64,000 nt of DNA from Bog-473 sp963707835 (GCA_963707835.1 CAVPRI010000002.1:248001-312000), one strand, 5' to 3'. Positions 24,138 through 33,130 are shown, counted from the stretch's first letter. Notes: a model not told the origin generated them from the letters alone. Translations and numbers: made by a program.

Positions 24138-24731
24138 ATGGCGTCGCTCGAAGATCGTGTCGTGAAGCTCTTCGCTCAGGTGCGGGAGGCCATGGCGCGA
24201 GCCACCTTCGCGTTGTTGAACGGCGATTTCGAGCTGGCCAGGCAGGTGGTCGACGGTGACCAGGAGATCGACGACCTGACCTCGGAGCTCGAGATGATGG
24301 TCTGGTCGCGGCTCGACGCGGAGGATCTGGGACGACGACATCTGAAGCGGCTGGTCGGAGTCCTGCTCATCCTCCCCGAGCTCGAGCGGAGCGCCGACCT
24401 GGCCGAGCACATCGCGCAGCGGGCCCTGACCAACACCGGGGCGGAGATGACGCCGGTCGCCCGCGGGATCGTGCAGCGGATGTCCGAAGTCGCGGCCGAG
24501 ATGTGGCAGGCGGTCGGGGCCTCCTATGTGAGGAAGGACGCCGGCACACTCGAGCTCGAGGAGCAGGACGAGGAGCTCGACATCTTGCACGATCGGTTGG
24601 CGGGCGAGATCGCTCGGGGGGAAATGCCGAGCAACGTGGCGGCGCAGGTCACGCTGGTTTCGCGCTTCTACGAGCGGATCGGCGACCACGCGGTGAACCT
24701 CAGTCGGCGGATCGCCGCATTGGAGAGCTAG
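24138..24731 (+). CDS. PhoU-like phosphate signalling protein
   Basis: 197 residues, two three-helix PhoU modules: EDRVVKLFAQVREAMARATF ... DGDQEIDDLTSELEMMVWSR, and AVGASYVRKDAGTLELEEQDEE followed by RFYERIGDHAVNLSRRI near the end, where E-x-I-x-D-H is the metal-binding signature. PhoU inhibits phosphate uptake and PhoR signalling. No pst or phoR gene is nearby, so it may be a stand-alone PhoU-domain regulator. A -10 box 7 nt upstream of the ATG suggests a leaderless mRNA. Confidence 0.85.
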   Translation: MASLEDRVVKLFAQVREAMARATFALLNGDFELARQVVDGDQEIDDLTSELEMMVWSRLDAEDLGRRHLKRLVGVLLILPELERSADLAEHIAQRALTNTGAEMTPVARGIVQRMSEVAAEMWQAVGASYVRKDAGTLELEEQDEELDILHDRLAGEIARGEMPSNVAAQVTLVSRFYERIGDHAVNLSRRIAALES

Positions 24732-24878
24732 CAGCGGTCCGGGTCACCTCGACCCGGCTGGGGTGCGCGGGCATGCGGGACGGTCGGGGCCGTGACGCCA
24801 AGCCCACGCGGCCGGTGTCACGGCAATGCCAGATCGGCTAAGTTCCGCGGGCAACGTCGAAGGAAGGACTGTCGGAGC

Positions 24879-25808
24879 GTGGGCAATTACCTGGGGGGCA
24901 AGGCGGTGGTCATCACCGGCGCCGGACGTGGCATCGGGAGAGCGATCGCCCTGGCGGCGGCGGCCGAGGGCGCCAGCATCGTGGTGGCCGACTACGGCGG
25001 TCCGATCGACCGCAAGGAGGCGGGTTCCTCGGAGGCGGCCGACGCGGTGGTGGCCGAGATCGAGGCGGCCGGGGGCAAGGCCGTGTCCCGCGCGGTGGAC
25101 GTGTCGACCATGGAGGGTGGTCAGGCCATCGTGCAGGCCGCCCTGGACAGCTTTGGGCGGATCGACGCCATGGTGTGCTGCGCTGGGATCACGGTCACCA
25201 AGTACCTCTGGGAGCTGAGCGAGAAGGAATGGGACGACGTCATCGCCGTGCACGTCAAGGGCCATTTCAGCTGCGCCCAGGCGGCTGCCAAGGCCATGAT
25301 GGAGCAGAAGTCGGGGAGCCTGCTGTTCTTCTCCAGCGGTGCCCTGACCGGCATGCCCAACATGACTGCGTACGCCACTGCCAAAGCGGCGATTCTCGGG
25401 TTCACCTGGAGCACCGCGTATGCGCTCCAGCGGTACGGCATCACCACGAACTGCCTGGTCCCGAGTGCGTCGACCCGCATGTCGGACAACATCTACGGCA
25501 ACGCCGGCATGCTGACCAACCGGTTCAGCGATGCCATGCGGAGCGAGTTGGCCGAGGGCACCTACCGCGACCCGGCGGTCATCACGCCGATGGCCGTCTA
25601 CCTGCTGGGGGAGCAGGCCCGCGACATCACCGGCCAGGTCTTCCAGGTCCTGGGTTACGAGGTGGCCCGCATGGGAATGATCTCCTTCCCGCAGCGGATC
25701 TCGAACATCGGGCCCTGGGACCTCGAGACCCTGGGCCAGCGTGTCCATGCGGACCTCGGTCCTGATTTCTCGCTGCTCCCGATCGCCTGGCCCGAGCCAA
25801 AGGACTGA
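24879..25808 (+). CDS. Short-chain dehydrogenase/reductase
   Basis: 309 residues from GTG 24879 (AAGGAAGG upstream, -10 like TAAGTT at 24838). AVVITGAGRGIGRAIALAAA with the TGxxxGIG cofactor motif, CCAGITVTKYLWELSEKEWD (NNAG-like), LLFFSSGALTGMPNMTAYAT and the YxxxK pair in AYATAKAAILGF. It has the long insert and C-terminal tail seen in multifunctional-enzyme-type (HSD17B4-like) SDRs. Followed by dienelactone hydrolase and cupin genes on the same strand. Confidence 0.88.
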   Translation: MGNYLGGKAVVITGAGRGIGRAIALAAAAEGASIVVADYGGPIDRKEAGSSEAADAVVAEIEAAGGKAVSRAVDVSTMEGGQAIVQAALDSFGRIDAMVCCAGITVTKYLWELSEKEWDDVIAVHVKGHFSCAQAAAKAMMEQKSGSLLFFSSGALTGMPNMTAYATAKAAILGFTWSTAYALQRYGITTNCLVPSASTRMSDNIYGNAGMLTNRFSDAMRSELAEGTYRDPAVITPMAVYLLGEQARDITGQVFQVLGYEVARMGMISFPQRISNIGPWDLETLGQRVHADLGPDFSLLPIAWPEPKD

Positions 25809-25875
25809 CCCGCCCGTCGGCCGCGTTCCACACCCACCATCCGAAACCACGAAATCTCAGAAGGGAAACCAACGA

Positions 25876-26583
25876 ATGCCACAGGACGTAGCGGTGCAGG
25901 TCGGCGACGACACCATGAAGGTCTACGTCGCCGAGCCCAGCGGTGATGCCAAGGGTGCGATCATCGTTCTCCAGGAGGCCTTCGGGGTCAACGAGCACAT
26001 CCGGAGCCTCTGCGAGCGCATCGCCGAGGCCGGCTATGTCGCCGCGGCCCCCCACCTCTTTCATCGGAGTGGCGACCCCGAGCTGGGATACGACGACATG
26101 CAGGCGGTGATCCCCTACATCGTGGGCCTGCAGGCCATGACCCTCGAGGCTGACCTCGAGGCCACCTTCGCCCTCCTGGCGGAGAAGGGATTCGAGGGCA
26201 AGCGGATCGGCGTCGTGGGGTTCTGCATGGGTGGCAGCGTGAGCTTCATGGCTGCCTCCTATTGGGAGCTGGGGGGCGCAGTGTCGTTCTACGGTGGCGG
26301 CATCACGCAAGGACGCTTCGGCATGCCGCCGCTGGTCGACATGGCTCCCACGCTCCAGACGCCGTGGTTGGGCCTCTTCGGTGACCTCGACGCATCGATC
26401 CCGAGCGACCAGGTCGAGGGGTTGCGAACCGCCGCCGCCCGCGCCAAGACCGACACGGAGATCGTGCGGTACCCCGGCGCCGACCACGGTTTCAACTGCG
26501 ACGTGCGCAGCTCGTACCACGAGCCCGCGGCGACCGACGGCTGGGCCCGCATGCTGGCCTGGTTCGATCAGCACGTCGGCTGA
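25876..26583 (+). CDS. Dienelactone hydrolase family protein
   Basis: 235 residues from ATG 25876. The alpha/beta hydrolase catalytic set of DLH is complete: nucleophile Cys in VVGFCMGGSVSF, Asp in FGDLDASIPSDQ and His in PGADHGFNCD. Also IIVLQEAFGVNEHIRSLCER near the N-terminus. DLH enzymes open dienelactones in chlorocatechol breakdown; many homologues act on other esters. Downstream of the SDR and 4 nt before the cupin start, so probably one transcript. Confidence 0.9.
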   Translation: MPQDVAVQVGDDTMKVYVAEPSGDAKGAIIVLQEAFGVNEHIRSLCERIAEAGYVAAAPHLFHRSGDPELGYDDMQAVIPYIVGLQAMTLEADLEATFALLAEKGFEGKRIGVVGFCMGGSVSFMAASYWELGGAVSFYGGGITQGRFGMPPLVDMAPTLQTPWLGLFGDLDASIPSDQVEGLRTAAARAKTDTEIVRYPGADHGFNCDVRSSYHEPAATDGWARMLAWFDQHVG

Positions 26584-26587
26584 CGCG

Positions 26588-26983
26588 GTGGCCGGTTACC
26601 ACTTGCATGCGGATGCGTCGGGGGAGACCCATCTCTCGGAGCTGGTGCTCCCGGAGAAGGAGACCCCTGCCGGTGTCGTGCGCGGGATCGAGGACATCCC
26701 GACGCTCACCGCCGGAATGGCGGCGTTCGTCGACCGCAAACCGAGCCAGGGCATGCACGGTGCGCCTCTCCGGCAGTTCCTGATCATCCTGCGCGGTCAG
26801 CTCGAGGTCGTGACGTCGCTCGAGCAGCGGGCCGTGCTCGACCCCGGCGACGTGCTGTTCGCTGACGATGTCGACAGCAAGGGTCACCTCAGTCTCGACG
26901 TCGGCGCCGAGCCCCTGGCCATGATGCGGGTCGGTGTCACCGACTCGTGGGCGCCGGATCAGCCCCCAGACGCCAGGCCGTAG
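26588..26983 (+). CDS. Cupin-like small protein
   Basis: 131 residues from GTG 26588, 4 nt after the preceding stop. The core LRQFLIILRGQLEVVTSLEQ followed by AVLDPGDVLFADDVDSKGHL has the spacing of a cupin barrel (G-x5-H/V-x...-P-x-G), though only one clear His is present. The last 25 bp overlap the convergent amidohydrolase gene. Substrate unknown; the role is probably an accessory step in the same pathway. Confidence 0.65.
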   Translation: MAGYHLHADASGETHLSELVLPEKETPAGVVRGIEDIPTLTAGMAAFVDRKPSQGMHGAPLRQFLIILRGQLEVVTSLEQRAVLDPGDVLFADDVDSKGHLSLDVGAEPLAMMRVGVTDSWAPDQPPDARP

Positions 26984-28365
26984 CGGCCGGCCTCTCGCAG
27001 GGCCTCGCGGGTCCACCTCATCACGTCGTCGCCCTCCGCGGCCGCGGCGAGCGCGTCGAGGTCGACGCCGTAGACGCGCGCTGCGTTGCCGGCGAGGATC
27101 TTGCGCCTGGTCTCGGGTGTGACCTTGGGGTACCCGTACTCCTCGCAGAGCCGGTCGGGGATCTGGAACGTCCGGAATGCATCGATGACAGGCTGGGTGG
27201 GGCCGTACCAGATGGCGTCGGTGCCCCAGATGACGTTGTCTTCGCCGAGGTGCAGCAGGAGTTTCCCGAGGACGTGCGCCGCCTCGAGGGGACGGCTGAT
27301 GAGGCAGAACCACGTGGTTCCGAGCTCTGCGTAGACGTTGGAGCCAGCGCCCAGCCCGACCCTGCGCACGGAGTCGACGAGCCGATCGATGCCCTGGTCG
27401 GTGGCGGGATCTCCGAACGGGCCTTCCGCCCTCCCGGGCTCGTAGCCCGAGTGGTAGATGAGGAAGTCGATGTCCGGGAAGGCGGCGGCCGCCGGGCCCA
27501 CGTCGCTGGGTGATCCCGAGGCGACCAGGCCGCTGACGCCCTTGTGCGCGCAGACCCGCGGCACTCCTGCGGCCCGTGCCGCTTCGAGGAAGGGCATCCC
27601 CGTCTCCTCGTCGTCGAGCCGCCACTCGGAGCCGGGGACGAAGCCCAGCCCGTCCTGCTTGCCCATCCCGAGCGTGTAGACCTTCCACGCCGCGGTGCCG
27701 TAGGTGGCGGCCCATTCGGCCATGTGCTCGACGTCACCGCGGTTGGGTCGCACCACGGTGTGGTTGAGGAGCCGGCCCGTACCGGCCGTGCGATCGAAGA
27801 GCTCGCGGAGTGCCGCCAGCTCGGGATTGCTGAGGAACATCCCGGCGTCCTGGTCGGCCGGGCTGGCACTGATGACCGCCAGTGCCGTCTCGCTCTCCAC
27901 GAAGACGCAGCGCAGGTACTCGGCCATGGTGTAGGCCGTCATCCCGTCGAGCCCGGACCACCAATCGGGGGCGAGATGCCGGTAGAGGCCGAGCACACCG
28001 CGCTGGAATCCCCCGAGGGCGGGCCGGTCGGCCACCCAATGCGTCTGCACGTCGATGACTGGACCGTCCGCCGTGAAGGCGGCCTCGGCGGCCTCGGCGT
28101 CGACCTCGGCTTCGGACGGCACGTCGAAGTACCGGTCGCCCGTGGCGTCGTTGAGGGCCCGCAGCCCGGCGGCCGTTCCCTGGCGACTGGCCCAGTAACG
28201 CCCCGGCGTGGTGCGGAGACGCTCGGTCGCCGCGGTGCCAGTGCGGAGCGCCTCTTCCTTGGCCCGGCACTGCAGCCCGGTGCGCTTCGGGGCGGCATAC
28301 TCCTCGGTCGCCAGGGCCTCGAGGATCGGTGTGGTACGGCCAGCCTCCCGCCCCCGGCCCGTCAC
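26959..28365 (-). CDS. Amidohydrolase-2 family metal-dependent hydrolase
   Basis: 468 residues from GTG 28365, which overlaps the upstream stop (GTGA). The N-terminal 70 residues are an unusual basic extension. Then DGPVIDVQTHWVADRP (D-x-Q-x-H metal site), VCAHKGVSGLVASGS, DIDFLIYHSGYEPG and NVIWGTDAIWYGP with the C-terminal Asp. It is distantly similar to the hydrolase at 19748-21028. Translationally coupled to the SnoaL-like gene. Confidence 0.85.
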   Translation of the reverse strand: MTGRGREAGRTTPILEALATEEYAAPKRTGLQCRAKEEALRTGTAATERLRTTPGRYWASRQGTAAGLRALNDATGDRYFDVPSEAEVDAEAAEAAFTADGPVIDVQTHWVADRPALGGFQRGVLGLYRHLAPDWWSGLDGMTAYTMAEYLRCVFVESETALAVISASPADQDAGMFLSNPELAALRELFDRTAGTGRLLNHTVVRPNRGDVEHMAEWAATYGTAAWKVYTLGMGKQDGLGFVPGSEWRLDDEETGMPFLEAARAAGVPRVCAHKGVSGLVASGSPSDVGPAAAAFPDIDFLIYHSGYEPGRAEGPFGDPATDQGIDRLVDSVRRVGLGAGSNVYAELGTTWFCLISRPLEAAHVLGKLLLHLGEDNVIWGTDAIWYGPTQPVIDAFRTFQIPDRLCEEYGYPKVTPETRRKILAGNAARVYGVDLDALAAAAEGDDVMRWTREALREAGRYGLASGG

Positions 28366-28847
28366 GGCTGTTCGAGCGCGCTGGTCCTGGCGTACCCGCG
28401 CACCCTCGAGTCGTCCCGGGAGAAGAGGGTGGTCACCCGGCGGGCGAAGAGCCAGCGCCCGCCGACGCGTCGGTAGTCCACGTCGTAGAAGCCGACCACG
28501 CGGGAGCGGGGCCCGTTGTCGTCGTCGCCGATGAACTCGAAGTGCACCCGTCCCACGGCGGTGTCTCCGGCGAGCGTGATCTGGGGAACGTGGATCAGGT
28601 GGATGCCGACGTATGTCGCGTCGAAGCAGAAGGAGGCCAGTGCGGCGCGACCCTGCGCGAAGAAGCTCGTCACGTTGTCGGCACCGGGCTTGGCCCCCCT
28701 TGACTGGTAGATGCCGTCCTCGGTGAACAGCTCCGCCCAGCCCAGACCGTCGCGGGCGTCGAACCGCGGTCCGTAGGCGCCCTCCAGCTCGATCAGCTCC
28801 AGGCGGTCCTCGAGCGCGCGCATGCGATCTGCGGCATCACGTTCCAT
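28362..28847 (-). CDS. SnoaL/NTF2-like protein
   Basis: 161 residues from ATG 28847. LEDRLELIELEGAYGPRFDA, LGWAELFTEDGIYQSRGA, IHLIHVPQITLAGDTAVGRV and VVGFYDVDYRRVGGRWLFAR follow the SnoaL_4 fold. Third member of this type in the block; here it is fused by overlapping stop/start to an amidohydrolase, as the 21170 gene is adjacent to the other amidohydrolase. Confidence 0.82.
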   Translation of the reverse strand: MERDAADRMRALEDRLELIELEGAYGPRFDARDGLGWAELFTEDGIYQSRGAKPGADNVTSFFAQGRAALASFCFDATYVGIHLIHVPQITLAGDTAVGRVHFEFIGDDDNGPRSRVVGFYDVDYRRVGGRWLFARRVTTLFSRDDSRVRGYARTSALEQP

Positions 28848-28887
28848 GGTCGCCCCTCCCTCGCACGATGTGCAGGGTACTCGGGCG

Positions 28888-29319
28888 TCAGTCCTCGAGG
28901 ACCTGGCACGAGGGGCAGGTGCCCCGGAAGATCACCTCGGTCTCGTGGATGACGAAACCGTGCGCCGTCTGGGGCTCGACGCAGGGGGCCTCGGCGGACA
29001 CGCACGCCACATCGAGCGTGGTCCCGCAACGCTGGCAGACCACGTGATGGTGATCGTCCCCCAGGCGGGCCTCGAAGAGAGCGGCGCCCCCCACCGGCAG
29101 GATCCGACGTGCCAGCCCGCTCTCGACCAGGGCGCCCAAGGAGTCGTAGACCGCCTGGACCGATACCACCCCGAGCCGATCACCGACCTTCTGGGCGACC
29201 TCGTCCGCGCGCAGGTGGTCGCGTTTGGCGCGCAGCACGTCGAGCACGGCGATCCGCTGGGCCGTACAGCGCAGACCTGCCGTCCTGATGTCCCTCTCCG
29301 CGGTGGAGTTCGGGGTCAC
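28888..29319 (-). CDS. Fur family metalloregulator
   Basis: About 143 residues from GTG 29319, placed there because TATTCT (29332-29327) ends 7 nt before it. Winged helix (GLRCTAQRIAVLDVLRAKRD, VSVQAVYDSLGALVESGLAR) and dimerisation/metal part with LGDDHHHVVCQRCGTTLDVA and a C-terminal CPSC. Both CxxC pairs for structural zinc are present, as is the HHH regulatory site. The divergent partner encodes a heme-binding barrel protein. Iron or peroxide sensing (FurA/PerR-like) cannot be separated from sequence alone. Confidence 0.9.
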   Translation of the reverse strand: MTPNSTAERDIRTAGLRCTAQRIAVLDVLRAKRDHLRADEVAQKVGDRLGVVSVQAVYDSLGALVESGLARRILPVGGAALFEARLGDDHHHVVCQRCGTTLDVACVSAEAPCVEPQTAHGFVIHETEVIFRGTCPSCQVLED

Positions 29320-29326
29320 CTTTTCG

Positions 29327-29364
29327 AGAATAGGTTGAAAAGTGGAATTGTTCAAGATTACCAT
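29327..29364. promoter_or_regulatory. Overlapping divergent promoters with Fur-box-like palindrome
   Basis: Palindrome TTGAA-N11-TTCAA (29335-29355). Plus strand: TTGAAA (29335-29340), 18-nt spacer, TACCAT (29359-29364) for the heme-binding gene. Minus strand: TTGAAC (29355-29350), 17-nt spacer, TATTCT (29332-29327) for fur. The palindrome arms are thus the two -35 boxes; a repressor bound there would block both. Confidence 0.55.
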
Positions 29365-29424
29365 CCAGCCCGGATATTCGTCCTACCCCGACTGCCGGGG
29401 GCCGAAACAGAAGGAGCACATTTG

Positions 29425-29982
29425 ATGGCGAACGAGGAGTGGGGCCCGCTGGCGGCGCTGATCGGCGACTGGGAGGGTGAGGGAGGTCTCGACACCGCCT
29501 ACTCCCACGCCAAGGAGGAGGTGCTCGACACCCCGTTCCTCGAGAAGGTCACCTTCAAGCCGTTCGGCCCGGTCGGTAACGGCAGCCAGAGCCTGTACGG
29601 CCTCGACTACAAGACGGCCATGTGGCGCGGCGACGAGACCAACCCGTTCCACACCGAGGTGGGCTACTGGCTCTGGGACGCCGCAACGGGCGAGATCATG
29701 CGGGCCTTCGTGGTTCCCCGCGGCATCGCCGTGCTGGCCGGAGGGACGGCCTCCGCCGATGCCAAGAGCTTCACGCTCAAGGCGGCCAAGGGCGACGCGA
29801 ACTACGCCATCGGTGAGAACACCTACCTGGCCGGGAACGCCTCGACGGTGAGCTACGAGGTCACCATCACCGTCAACGACGACGGCACCTGGACCTACAA
29901 CGAGAACACCACGCTCAAGATGAACGAGTTCGGCGAGCCCTTCGCCCACAAGGACCACAACACCTTGCGCCAGGCATCCTGA
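29425..29982 (+). CDS. Heme-binding beta-barrel (nitrobindin/DUF1794-like) protein
   Basis: 185 residues from ATG 29425 with AAGGAG 8 nt upstream. Opens with WGPLAALIGDWEGEGGLD, the GxWxGxG motif of nitrobindin-type fatty-acid-binding-protein-like barrels, and continues through beta strands (QSLYGLDYKTAMWRGDETNP, EVGYWLWDAATGEIMRAFVV, YEVTITVNDDGTWTYNENTT) to NTLRQ. Nitrobindins bind ferric heme and isomerise peroxynitrite. Shared, probably Fur-controlled promoter region with the divergent fur gene. Confidence 0.78.
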   Translation: MANEEWGPLAALIGDWEGEGGLDTAYSHAKEEVLDTPFLEKVTFKPFGPVGNGSQSLYGLDYKTAMWRGDETNPFHTEVGYWLWDAATGEIMRAFVVPRGIAVLAGGTASADAKSFTLKAAKGDANYAIGENTYLAGNASTVSYEVTITVNDDGTWTYNENTTLKMNEFGEPFAHKDHNTLRQAS

Positions 29983-30094
29983 CGGATCGACCCCGCGGGT
30001 AGCGCCGTCCCGACGTCGGGGCGAGCCCGCGGGGTCGGACGTTGATCCGGTCCGGCCTCACACGTGGGGCGGGACCGGGACGACGTTCCCGGGC

Positions 30095-30730
30095 TCAACC
30101 CGAGAGTCTCGTGCGTTTGAACTCGTTGAGTTGCGGCCACCCCTCGAAGAGGTCAAGCACGCGCTCGATCGTGGAGGTGGCGAGCGCGACGTCCCCCTGG
30201 GGGCGGTGCATGAACCGCACGAAGACCGCGTCAAGGTCAGACATGAACGTGGGCACCCCGAAGACGTGCAGCCTCTCTACCGTGTCGACGTGCTCCGCCT
30301 TCAGCACCTGGAGGGGCCATCCGTCGTCGACCTCGGCCAGTACCGCCATGGGATCCACCCCGGCGCGATCGAGCACCTTCTCGAGAACGGAGCGATCGCG
30401 CAGGTCGAGCGCTTCGTCGTGGCGTGCCGCGAACAGAGCGCGGTGGGTGGCCAAGAAGTGGGCCGGGTGACGATCGCGTACCACGACGCCGGCCAGGTTG
30501 GCGGTGAGCGCGGGATAGCGCTCCGGCTCGTCCCACACGGGTGTGCCGCCCTCGCTCACATGAGCCTGGTCCAATGAGAAGGCGACGAACCGCACGTCCC
30601 ACGGGGCACCGGCCTCGAGGGCAGTCATCACGTGCTCGTGCGCGTTCCGGGCGAACGGGCACCGGTAGTCCCAGTTGACGGCGAACGCCCGCCGGCCGCC
30701 GCTCGCGCTGTTGCTCTTGATCTGGTCCAT
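30095..30730 (-). CDS. DsbA-family thioredoxin-fold protein
   Basis: 211 residues from ATG 30730, no signal peptide. FAVNWDYRCPFARNAHEHVM contains the active-site position with a single Cys (CPFA rather than CxxC). Helical insertion follows, and the cis-Pro loop is FGVPTFMS. The pattern matches FrnE/DsbA-like cytoplasmic proteins or GST-kappa-like isomerases. With one Cys it may work through mycothiol, which this organism should make (mshC at 48166); this is inference. No close operon partner. Confidence 0.72.
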   Translation of the reverse strand: MDQIKSNSASGGRRAFAVNWDYRCPFARNAHEHVMTALEAGAPWDVRFVAFSLDQAHVSEGGTPVWDEPERYPALTANLAGVVVRDRHPAHFLATHRALFAARHDEALDLRDRSVLEKVLDRAGVDPMAVLAEVDDGWPLQVLKAEHVDTVERLHVFGVPTFMSDLDAVFVRFMHRPQGDVALATSTIERVLDLFEGWPQLNEFKRTRLSG

Positions 30731-30853
30731 CTGCGTGATCCGCTCCGGCTGTTCTCGATCGCGTTTAGGACCCTAGCGGCGCGTCGGTGATGCCGAGCGC
30801 GCCGACGAGAGCTGGGACCGACCCGAGAGGGCTGGTCGAACCGGGTGGTGAGG

Positions 30854-33130
30854 TCAGCCCGCCATGGAGATGACCGGCCGGTTCAGCGGTGTGCCGCCCA
30901 TCGACCCGTAGAACGGGGCGTCGAAGGAGAAGACCCCGCCGTCGGAGGCGACGAAGCGATACCCCGAACCGTCCCGACTCGCCTCCATGCCCACGATGGG
31001 CGCATTGAGATGCAGGTTGCCCGTCGACCCGTAGAACGGGGCGTCGAAGGAGAAGACCCCGCCGTCGGAGGCCACTTCCCAGTAGCCGCCGGTGGACGGG
31101 TCACTCGCCATGCCCACGATGGGGGAGTTGAGCGCATGCCCGCCCATGGAACCGGCGAAGGCGGCGTCGCCGTACGTGAAGATCCCGCCGTCGGAGGCGA
31201 CCAGCCAGTACCCGCCACCGTCCCGGGTGGCGGCCATGCCCACGATGGGCCGGTTCAGGGGTATGTCTCCGGCGCTCCCGTGGAAGCCGGCGTCACCGAA
31301 GGTGAAGATGCCTCCGTCCGAGGCCACCTCCCAGTACCCCCCACCGTCCGGGGTGGCCGCCATCCCGACGATCGGAGCGTTGAGGGGCTTGCCGCCCATG
31401 GAGCCGTAGAAGTTGGCATTGCCGAAGGCGAAGATGCCTCCGTCCGAGGCCACCTCCCAGTACCCGCCGCCGTCGCGGGTCAGCGCCGAGCCCACCACGG
31501 GCCGGTTCAGGTGGAGCGAGCCGGTCGATCCGCAGAACGGGAGGTTGCCGAAGGTGAACACGCCGCCGTCGGTGGCCGAGAGGATGTAGCCGTTGGGTGC
31601 CGAGGACGGTGCGTTGCAGGGCACGTTGATCGGGGCGGGTGGTGGGGTCCCGGCGTCGCCCGTCAGCTGGGGGTCGTGGTGGAACTGCGGCCAAGCACCG
31701 CCCTCGTTGACCTTGGCGCCCGATGCATTGGTGTTGTCGATCTCCCAGTGGGTGATGACGCTGTGCAGGCTTCCCCCGACGACGGCGTAGCCGGCTCCGG
31801 TGATGCCGACGTGACCGTTCGGGTCGTCGGTGACCAGCGGAGAGTTCTGGAACCCGAAGTTGGGGCCCAACGTGGCCACCTGGGCACCGGAGCGTCCGTC
31901 GAAGATGTCGATCCCGTTGGTGGTGGGGACGATCACGTCCTGGTAGCCCCCGCCGGTCAGGTCGGCGGTGACTGGGGAGCCGATGACCTGACCGCTGGTC
32001 GGGGCCGTCCAGATCGCGGCGCCATTGGCGCCGTTGAGGACGTAGATGGTGCCTCCCGTGGTGCCCTCGACGACGTCGAGGTGGCCGTTGCCCAGCACGT
32101 CGGCCAGGGCGGGGGAGTCAGCGGTGATGCCGTTGAGCGTGTCGCTCCAGGCGAGGCCGCAGCCGGTGTTGATGGCGAAGACCTTGTTCGAGTCGGGGGC
32201 ACCCGGGTAGTAGCTGCCGTCGCCGATGGCTATGCCCACACCGCCGTTGGCCAGGAACTGGCCCACGGCCGGCGACGAGCGGTCGATGTTCTGGTTGGTG
32301 TCGTACTGGCACAGCAGGCCGCCCGCCGGGCTCGGCGATCCGGCGTTGCCGGCGGCGGACAGGATCCGGATGTGCCCACCGTTGTTGTAGGTCTGCCCGT
32401 AGGCGATGCCCGCCGAGGAGTCGCCACCGCTGATGATCTCGTTGTTCCCGTCGGAGTACAGGTCGGCGAGGGCCGCGGTCGAGAACACCGAGTCGCCCTG
32501 GAACCACGGGAAGCCTCCGAGCATGGCCCCGTTGCCAGCGGCGAACGCCTCGGTGTTCTGCCCGAGCGACCCGGCTTCGACCCCGTAGCCGTAGGCGTAC
32601 GAGCCGACCGTGAGGGACGCGGCCACGGCGGCGTGCGTGTAGGGGTCGGTCGGCGGGTTGGACTCCTGCACGAACCATTGGTCACCGCCGCTGGGGCTGA
32701 TGGCCTGATAGCCGCCCGTGAACGGGGTGGAAGCGTTGCCGCTCCCCACGTAGACCGTGTCCAAGCCGAAGATGTTGATGGGGGCCACCGAGGGAGAGGA
32801 GTCGACCGGGGCACCGGCGAAATACGGCCAACCCGCGACGCTCGACCCGTCGGCCAGGTGGAGGGCGTAGACCCACCCCTCACGGTTCCCGAACACGACT
32901 GCCGGGTGGCCGTCGAGTTCGGCCACGTTGGGCGAGGAGAGCGCCACCGGGTTCCCCGGGTCGTTGAGGGTGAGGCTCCACGTCTGGTTGGCGCTGAAGC
33001 CGGCAGCGTGGGCCACCTGGTCGGCGTGCGCTGGCAGCGGGGACGCCTCCAGCGCCGTGGTCATGGTCAAGGCGGCGGCCATTGCCATCAACGACGCGGA
33101 CAGGCTGAGCCTCGGTGCACGACGGGTCAC
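30854..33130 (-). CDS. Secreted propeller protein with C-terminal 42-residue repeats
   Basis: 758 residues from GTG 33130 (AGAGGAG upstream). Signal peptide: TRRAPRLSLSASLMAMAAAL then a cleavable ASPLPAHA-DQ. Residues about 40-480 contain PQQ/FG-GAP-like propeller blades (WVYALHLADGSSVAGWPYFA, GGTIYVLNGANGAAIWTAPT, ADLTGGGYQDVIVPTT). The last 250 residues (31597-30857) are six tandem repeats of about 42 residues with the core YWEVASDGGIFTFGDAGFHG and PLNRPIVGMAATRDGGG. Repeats 5 and 6 lack one Gly. Such repeats are common in secreted Acidimicrobiia proteins. Probably a surface-exposed binding protein. Confidence 0.82.
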   Translation of the reverse strand: MTRRAPRLSLSASLMAMAAALTMTTALEASPLPAHADQVAHAAGFSANQTWSLTLNDPGNPVALSSPNVAELDGHPAVVFGNREGWVYALHLADGSSVAGWPYFAGAPVDSSPSVAPINIFGLDTVYVGSGNASTPFTGGYQAISPSGGDQWFVQESNPPTDPYTHAAVAASLTVGSYAYGYGVEAGSLGQNTEAFAAGNGAMLGGFPWFQGDSVFSTAALADLYSDGNNEIISGGDSSAGIAYGQTYNNGGHIRILSAAGNAGSPSPAGGLLCQYDTNQNIDRSSPAVGQFLANGGVGIAIGDGSYYPGAPDSNKVFAINTGCGLAWSDTLNGITADSPALADVLGNGHLDVVEGTTGGTIYVLNGANGAAIWTAPTSGQVIGSPVTADLTGGGYQDVIVPTTNGIDIFDGRSGAQVATLGPNFGFQNSPLVTDDPNGHVGITGAGYAVVGGSLHSVITHWEIDNTNASGAKVNEGGAWPQFHHDPQLTGDAGTPPPAPINVPCNAPSSAPNGYILSATDGGVFTFGNLPFCGSTGSLHLNRPVVGSALTRDGGGYWEVASDGGIFAFGNANFYGSMGGKPLNAPIVGMAATPDGGGYWEVASDGGIFTFGDAGFHGSAGDIPLNRPIVGMAATRDGGGYWLVASDGGIFTYGDAAFAGSMGGHALNSPIVGMASDPSTGGYWEVASDGGVFSFDAPFYGSTGNLHLNAPIVGMEASRDGSGYRFVASDGGVFSFDAPFYGSMGGTPLNRPVISMAG

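Noticed and set aside
26492..27715. 407-codon minus-strand ORF
   Set aside because: Different frame of the amidohydrolase and antisense of the hydrolase/cupin genes.
30857..31597. Tandem DNA repeats as a CRISPR array
   Set aside because: Units are about 126 bp, in frame and translated; they are protein repeats.
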